A DNA stretch of 39,725 nt from Ruminococcus sp. (GTDB taxonomy: Bacteria; Bacillota; Clostridia; Oscillospirales; Ruminococcaceae): the NCBI GenBank assembly GCA_029055625.1, contig JAIDCY010000114.1:1-39725 (forward strand), given 5' to 3'. Each line of letters begins with the position of its first letter. The first letter of the stretch is position 1. The translations under genes and the position numbers were made by a program. Shown here piece after piece: positions 33,422-39,725 of the stretch. The notes beneath the pieces are model-generated. The model saw only the letters and a program-made list of their open reading frames with translations. It was not told the origin of the DNA and did not search any database.

Positions 33422-34054
33422 ATGAAATTTATCTGTAAACAATGTAATAAAGAGTTTGAAATGACTGCTTCGGAAATAGAATACTTCAGAAGTAAAAACC
33501 TGAATATCCCGAAAAGATGCCGGAACTGTCGGGAGATGAACAGGCAGACAGGTAATAATTATACATACAATTCAGATAAAGCAAAGCTGATAAACTACAA
33601 GACCATAATTATTATACTTAGTCTTGTTATCGTACTGATACTTATTGTTGCCGGTACTGCTATATATATGCTGTCGCCGGAGGATAAACCTGATACTTCC
33701 GCAGTAATAACGCATACCGTACAGAACGAGCCGGTCACGACGACTACAAAACATACTACTGTAACGGCGGTTAAACATACCGCACATATCGTACAGAACG
33801 AACCGGTCACAACAACTACGACAACAACCACGTCAGAAACAACGGAGCAGGTCACGACTACAACAACTACTCAAAAGGTCACTACCAAGGCAACGGAAAT
33901 TACATACTATCTGAATACGTATCGGAAAAAGTTCCATAAACCCGACTGTGAAAGCGTTCAACAGATGAACCGGAAAAACAGAAAAGCATTTTACGGTACG
34001 AGAGATGAAGCCATTGCACAGGGTTATTCACCGTGCGAAAACTGCCAACCGTAA
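33422..34054 (+). CDS. Zinc-ribbon / transmembrane / Thr-rich / Ada-like zinc-site protein
   Basis: The 210-residue protein begins with a zinc ribbon (CKQC ... CRNC, residues about 4-40) followed by a basic stretch and one membrane segment (about 62-84). A Thr-rich linker follows in which HTVQNEPVTTTT-like units are duplicated. The C-terminal module ends FHKPDCESVQQMNRKNRKAF...GYSPCENC, resembling the metal-binding Ada-type domain found on secreted nucleases. The predicted topology has the N-terminal ribbon inside and the Thr-rich and C-terminal module outside. GGAAG precedes the ATG at 33422; the ATG at 33401 overlaps that site. Function unknown. Confidence 0.75.
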   Translation: MKFICKQCNKEFEMTASEIEYFRSKNLNIPKRCRNCREMNRQTGNNYTYNSDKAKLINYKTIIIILSLVIVLILIVAGTAIYMLSPEDKPDTSAVITHTVQNEPVTTTTKHTTVTAVKHTAHIVQNEPVTTTTTTTTSETTEQVTTTTTTQKVTTKATEITYYLNTYRKKFHKPDCESVQQMNRKNRKAFYGTRDEAIAQGYSPCENCQP

Positions 34055-34092
34055 TTTATAATTCATAATTAATAATACATAATTAATAATTA
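34053..34092. repeat. AT-rich intergenic repeat
   Basis: Words AATTTATAATTCATAATTAA and TAATACATAATTAATAATTA repeat here, like those at 299-362 and 29372-29406. It lies between the zinc-ribbon gene and the shared terminator. Confidence 0.5.
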
Positions 34093-34114
34093 TTTTTGTG
34101 TGTTAATCCGTAAA

Positions 34115-34155
34115 CAGAAAAAATCCGGAGCGTTTACAGCTTCGGACTTTTTTTG
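34115..34155. terminator. Bidirectional terminator between the zinc-ribbon gene and copA
   Basis: TCCGGAGC and GCTTCGGA pair (8 bp, one G-T) across a 7-nt loop. T runs follow on both strands, as expected for convergent genes. Confidence 0.88.
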
Positions 34156-34166
34156 CATTTCGCTTG

Positions 34167-36668
34167 TTAATTTTTTACGAATTTCAGAAATTTGTAATCA
34201 GCGTTTTCTATAGCGGATTTCAGTTGTTTCTGACCTGCTCCGTTACATTCTATCAATGCCGTTCCCTTTTCGTGACTTACTTCTATTACTTTTACGCCGG
34301 TTTCTTCGAGTGCCTCACGGATATGTTTTTCACATTTTCCGCACATCATACCTTTTATCTTTACCGTAAACGTACCGTTTAAAGAATCATCAGTATTTCT
34401 GCGGATTTTTTTATCACGGCTTGAATCGTGTATCTTTACGAGATTAAGACGTAACGCATTGGTAACAACGCAGAAACTTGATAAACTCATTGCCAACGCT
34501 CCGAACATGGGATTGAGTTGCCAGCCGAAAAGTTTTATATATACCCCACACGCTAACGGTATACCGATTACGTTATATATGAACGCCCAGAACAGATTCT
34601 GATGTATATTCCGGAGTGTTGCACGGCTTAACCTAATAGATGCGGGTACATCACTGAGACGGCTTTTCATCAGTACGACATCTGCGGAATCTATTGCGAC
34701 GTCCGCACCTGCTCCGATAGCTATTCCGGTATTCGCACTTGTAAGTGCCGGTGCATCGTTGATACCGTCGCCGACCATTGCGACACGTCCGAGTTTTTTG
34801 AGACTATTTACTGCTTTTTCCTTACCGTCGGGGAGTACTCCGGCTATTACCTCGTCAACGCCTGCCTGTCTGCCGATAGCCTGTGCGGTACGTTCATTGT
34901 CGCCGGTAATCATTACGACGTGTATTCCCATATTCCGCAACTCCCTGACGGCTTCCGCACTGTCTTCCTTTATTACGTCCGCAACTGCTATAATTCCGAC
35001 GAGTTTATTACCTTCTGCGAAAAATAACGGTGTTTTACCGTTTTCGGAAAGTTTTTCGGAATACGTTTTCATATTATCCGGTATATCCGCAAGTCCGCTG
35101 ATAAATTTATAGTTTCCGCCGGATAGCTGTATGTTATTCCGTAACGCTTTCAGACCGTTTCCGGATAACGCTTTGAAATCGGTTACCGTATCGGCTTGTA
35201 CGTTATCCTGTTCAGCCCTTGATAATATCGCTTTAGCTAATGGGTGTTCGCTTAGTTTTTCGAGAGAGTACGCAATTGACATCAGATAATTTTCGTCGTA
35301 ACTGTCTGCTGTGATTACGTCTGTAACTTCAGGTTCACCGGAAGTTATCGTACCGGTTTTATCGAGTGCGACAACATTTACTTTACCGGTTTCCTCGAGT
35401 GATACGGCAGTTTTGAATAGTATACCGTTTTTCGCACCTACGCCGTTACCTACCATAATCGCTACCGGTGTGGCAAGTCCTAACGCACACGGACAGCTTA
35501 TTACAAGTACTGATATAGCCCTTGTAAGTGCGTAACCTACCGTCTGACCGACAAGAAGCCATACTATAAAAGTCAGTACCGCTATACTTATTACTACCGG
35601 TACGAATATTCCGGAAACTTTATCCGCAATCTTCGCAACGGGTGCTTTTGTAGCGGAGGCATCACTAACCATCTGGATTATCTTTGACAGCGTTGTATCT
35701 TCGCCGACTCTTACCGCCTCGCACTTTATAAATCCCGACTGATTCAACGTCGCACCGGAAACGTTATCGCCAACTGTTTTGTCAACCGGTATACTTTCAC
35801 CGGTCAGTGCGGATTCATTGATGGCACTTTCACCCTCTATCACTATCGCATCTACAGGTATACTTTCCCCTGGACGTACTACAAATACATCACCTTTTTT
35901 TACCTGCTCAACTGGTACTGTTTTTTCCTGACCGTCTTCAATGATATTCGCAGTTTTCGGAGCAAGTCGCATAAGGCTTTTAAGTGCGTCAGTAGTTCGT
36001 CCTTTTGAACGTGCTTCCAGCATTTTTCCGACGGTAATAAGTGTCAGAATAGTTCCGGCGGATTCAAAATAAAATTCATGTGCATAATGCATAACCGGTA
36101 AACCTTTTAACTGTGCGTCGGTCATGGCAAGTAATGCCCATACGCTGTATACAAATGATGTCCCTGAACCTAATGCAACAAGCGTATCCATATTAGGCGA
36201 ACCTCTGAACAGACTTTTAAAACCGCTTACGAAAAATTTCTGATTGATTACCATTACGATACCGGCAAGTAACATCTGAATTATACCAATCATAATATAG
36301 TTGCCGTCCATGAACTCCGGTAACGGAAATCCCCACATACTATAACCCATTGAGATATACATAAGCAGTATCAGAAATCCCACTGATGCGAAAAGTCTTT
36401 TTCTGAGTACAGGTGTTTCATGGTCTGCAAGCGATTCCTCACCGGTGGAAGTTTTTCCGGTATCTGTACCGCCTTTCAGTGATGCACCATAACCCGCATT
36501 TTTTACGGCGTTTATAATATCGGTATCTGATGCCGTACCCTCAACGCCCATAGAATTAGTGAGCAGGCTTACGGAACACGATGTAACACCGTTTACCGAT
36601 TTAACAACCTTTTCCACTCTCGCAGAACACGCCGAACAGGTCATACCGGTAACGTTGAATTGTTTCAT
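34167..36668 (-). CDS. copA: Copper-exporting P1B-type ATPase with HMA domains at both ends
   Basis: The 833-residue membrane ATPase pumps Cu+ out of the cell. An N-terminal heavy-metal domain has [10 protein letters not shown] (Cys11, Cys14). The membrane CPC motif is at 392-394, the phosphorylation motif DKTGT has Asp436, SEHPLAKA gives the HP motif, and [10 protein letters not shown] closes the hinge. Unusually, a second HMA domain is fused at the C-terminus ([10 protein letters not shown], Cys776 and Cys779). It looks like an appended CopZ chaperone. AAGGAG precedes the ATG. No csoR, copY or separate copZ gene lies in the window. Confidence 0.95.
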   Translation of the reverse strand: MKQFNVTGMTCSACSARVEKVVKSVNGVTSCSVSLLTNSMGVEGTASDTDIINAVKNAGYGASLKGGTDTGKTSTGEESLADHETPVLRKRLFASVGFLILLMYISMGYSMWGFPLPEFMDGNYIMIGIIQMLLAGIVMVINQKFFVSGFKSLFRGSPNMDTLVALGSGTSFVYSVWALLAMTDAQLKGLPVMHYAHEFYFESAGTILTLITVGKMLEARSKGRTTDALKSLMRLAPKTANIIEDGQEKTVPVEQVKKGDVFVVRPGESIPVDAIVIEGESAINESALTGESIPVDKTVGDNVSGATLNQSGFIKCEAVRVGEDTTLSKIIQMVSDASATKAPVAKIADKVSGIFVPVVISIAVLTFIVWLLVGQTVGYALTRAISVLVISCPCALGLATPVAIMVGNGVGAKNGILFKTAVSLEETGKVNVVALDKTGTITSGEPEVTDVITADSYDENYLMSIAYSLEKLSEHPLAKAILSRAEQDNVQADTVTDFKALSGNGLKALRNNIQLSGGNYKFISGLADIPDNMKTYSEKLSENGKTPLFFAEGNKLVGIIAVADVIKEDSAEAVRELRNMGIHVVMITGDNERTAQAIGRQAGVDEVIAGVLPDGKEKAVNSLKKLGRVAMVGDGINDAPALTSANTGIAIGAGADVAIDSADVVLMKSRLSDVPASIRLSRATLRNIHQNLFWAFIYNVIGIPLACGVYIKLFGWQLNPMFGALAMSLSSFCVVTNALRLNLVKIHDSSRDKKIRRNTDDSLNGTFTVKIKGMMCGKCEKHIREALEETGVKVIEVSHEKGTALIECNGAGQKQLKSAIENADYKFLKFVKN

Positions 36669-36687
36669 AATATATTCTCCTTTCGTA

Positions 36688-36708
36688 TGTTATGTAATTA
36701 TTATAACA
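36688..36708 (-). promoter_or_regulatory. Possible copA -10 region within an inverted repeat
   Basis: TGTTAT and ATAACA are inverted around a 9-nt centre and overlap a minus-strand TATAAT at 36700-36705. No good -35 is present at 17 nt, which could mean an activated promoter. It does not match a CopY box. Confidence 0.35.
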
Positions 36709-36762
36709 CGGAAAATATATTGAAATCATAAAAGTTGCATACGGTTGACAAAAATTTAACAA

Positions 36763-37110
36763 TTATTTTATAACATTCCAGTCGGATTCCTTAAAGCCGA
36801 CGAATACGTTATTATCTGTAACTAAAACAGGCCTTTTTACTAACATTCCGTCAGTTGCGAGAAGTTTTAACTGTTCGTCCTCTGACATCTCCGGCAGTTT
36901 ATCTTTAAGATTCATGGATTTGTACAGCATACCGCTTGTATTAAAGAATCTCTTCAACGGCAGACCGCTTCTGCTGTACCATTCTTTCAGCTCCTCGTAA
37001 GTCGGATTATTTTCTTTTATATCCCTTATGGTGTATTCAATGCCGTTATCGTCAAGCCATTTCTGAGCTTTTTTACAGGTTGTACACTTCGGATAGCATA
37101 CGTATAACAT
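36763..37110 (-). CDS. ArsC/Spx-family thioredoxin-fold protein
   Basis: The 115-residue protein starts with YPKCTTCKKAQKWL, a CxxC redox motif (Cys9, Cys12). It also has the family blocks FFNTSGMLYKSMNLKDK and DGMLVKRPVL. It matches the Firmicute arsenate reductase-like family (YusI/YffB type), which is usually not shown to reduce arsenate; Spx regulators are shorter on this signature. AAAGGAGG precedes the ATG. It is the third gene of the ligA operon. Confidence 0.88.
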   Translation of the reverse strand: MLYVCYPKCTTCKKAQKWLDDNGIEYTIRDIKENNPTYEELKEWYSRSGLPLKRFFNTSGMLYKSMNLKDKLPEMSEDEQLKLLATDGMLVKRPVLVTDNNVFVGFKESDWNVIK

Positions 37111-37123
37111 TAATATTCCTCCT

Positions 37124-39575
<2,452 letters not shown>

Positions 39576-39626
39576 TGACAGATTGCCGGATTTTTTATTT
39601 ATCTTTCACATTTCCGACACTATTTC

Positions 39627-39654
39627 TTGACATTTTCCGGTTACAATCTGTAAC
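39627..39654 (+). promoter_or_regulatory. Palindrome adjoining a TTGACA box, leader of a gene beyond the right edge
   Basis: GTTACA and TGTAAC form a perfect 6-bp inverted repeat with a 3-nt spacer (39640-39654), 7 nt after TTGACA at 39627. It could be an operator between -35 and -10. A further -10-like TATAAT lies at 39681-39686 with ATGACA 18 nt upstream. Confidence 0.35.
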
Positions 39655-39725
39655 AGATGACATTATTATTACAGAAATTATATAATTTTATTAATTTCCG
39701 GAAAATAAGCGGAATTATACAATTT

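Overview
The window looks like a chromosomal segment of an anaerobic, low-GC Firmicute of the Clostridia, most likely a Ruminococcus-type member of the Oscillospiraceae. This rests on AT-rich spacers, consensus sigma-A promoters with 17-bp spacing, strong AGGAGG-type ribosome binding sites, a Na+-pumping decarboxylase, a SigK-type sporulation sigma factor, a DnaD/DnaC pair, the DUF512-der-plsY order, and threonine-rich linkers in secreted or membrane proteins. The genus is an inference from gene content, not a measured placement. Apart from the dispersed repeats, no insertion sequence, prophage, CRISPR array or rRNA was seen.

Layout. 1-2500: a tRNA-Gln and a two-gene COG0523 (CobW-type) metal-GTPase operon on the minus strand; one member is fused to a YcgQ/TIGR03943-like domain and the other carries a very His-rich tract. 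2550-6064: a complete oxaloacetate decarboxylase operon (alpha, gamma, separate biotin carrier, beta). 6078-9467: three consecutive wall-carboxypeptidase-like genes, of which only the first keeps its catalytic residues. 9508-17277: pgi, a small P-loop protein, DUF177-rpmF, DUF512, der, plsY and an N-terminally truncated asparagine synthetase. 17282-22641: a six-gene minus-strand operon (thyX, DUF2156, DJ-1, 5-formyl-THF cyclo-ligase, mltG, U32). 22722-24599: a lipoprotein and an HD-type (p)ppGpp-hydrolase-like protein. 24620-27245: dnaD-like and dnaC-like genes, convergent with sigK. 27316-34155: a divergent type IIA topoisomerase pair with a DUF6688 membrane protein between the two subunits, then a zinc-ribbon membrane protein. 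34167-39575 (minus): copA, and a ligA / macro-domain / ArsC-like operon.

The strongest unexplained signal belongs to no single gene. The 9-mer CGGAGCAGG (or its complement CCTGCTCCG) occurs 20 times by my manual count, on both strands, in several reading frames and in spacers. One inverted pair forms the asnB/U32 bidirectional terminator. This pattern resembles DNA-uptake or Chi-type genome signatures. A second dispersed signal is a family of three elements of about 66 bp with TTTTGTGCA-like ends around the topoisomerase genes. Other points worth a second look are the two pseudo-carboxypeptidases beside an active one, the topoisomerase-membrane protein cluster, the synthetase lacking its glutaminase nucleophile, and the TARG1-like macrodomain translationally coupled to DNA ligase.
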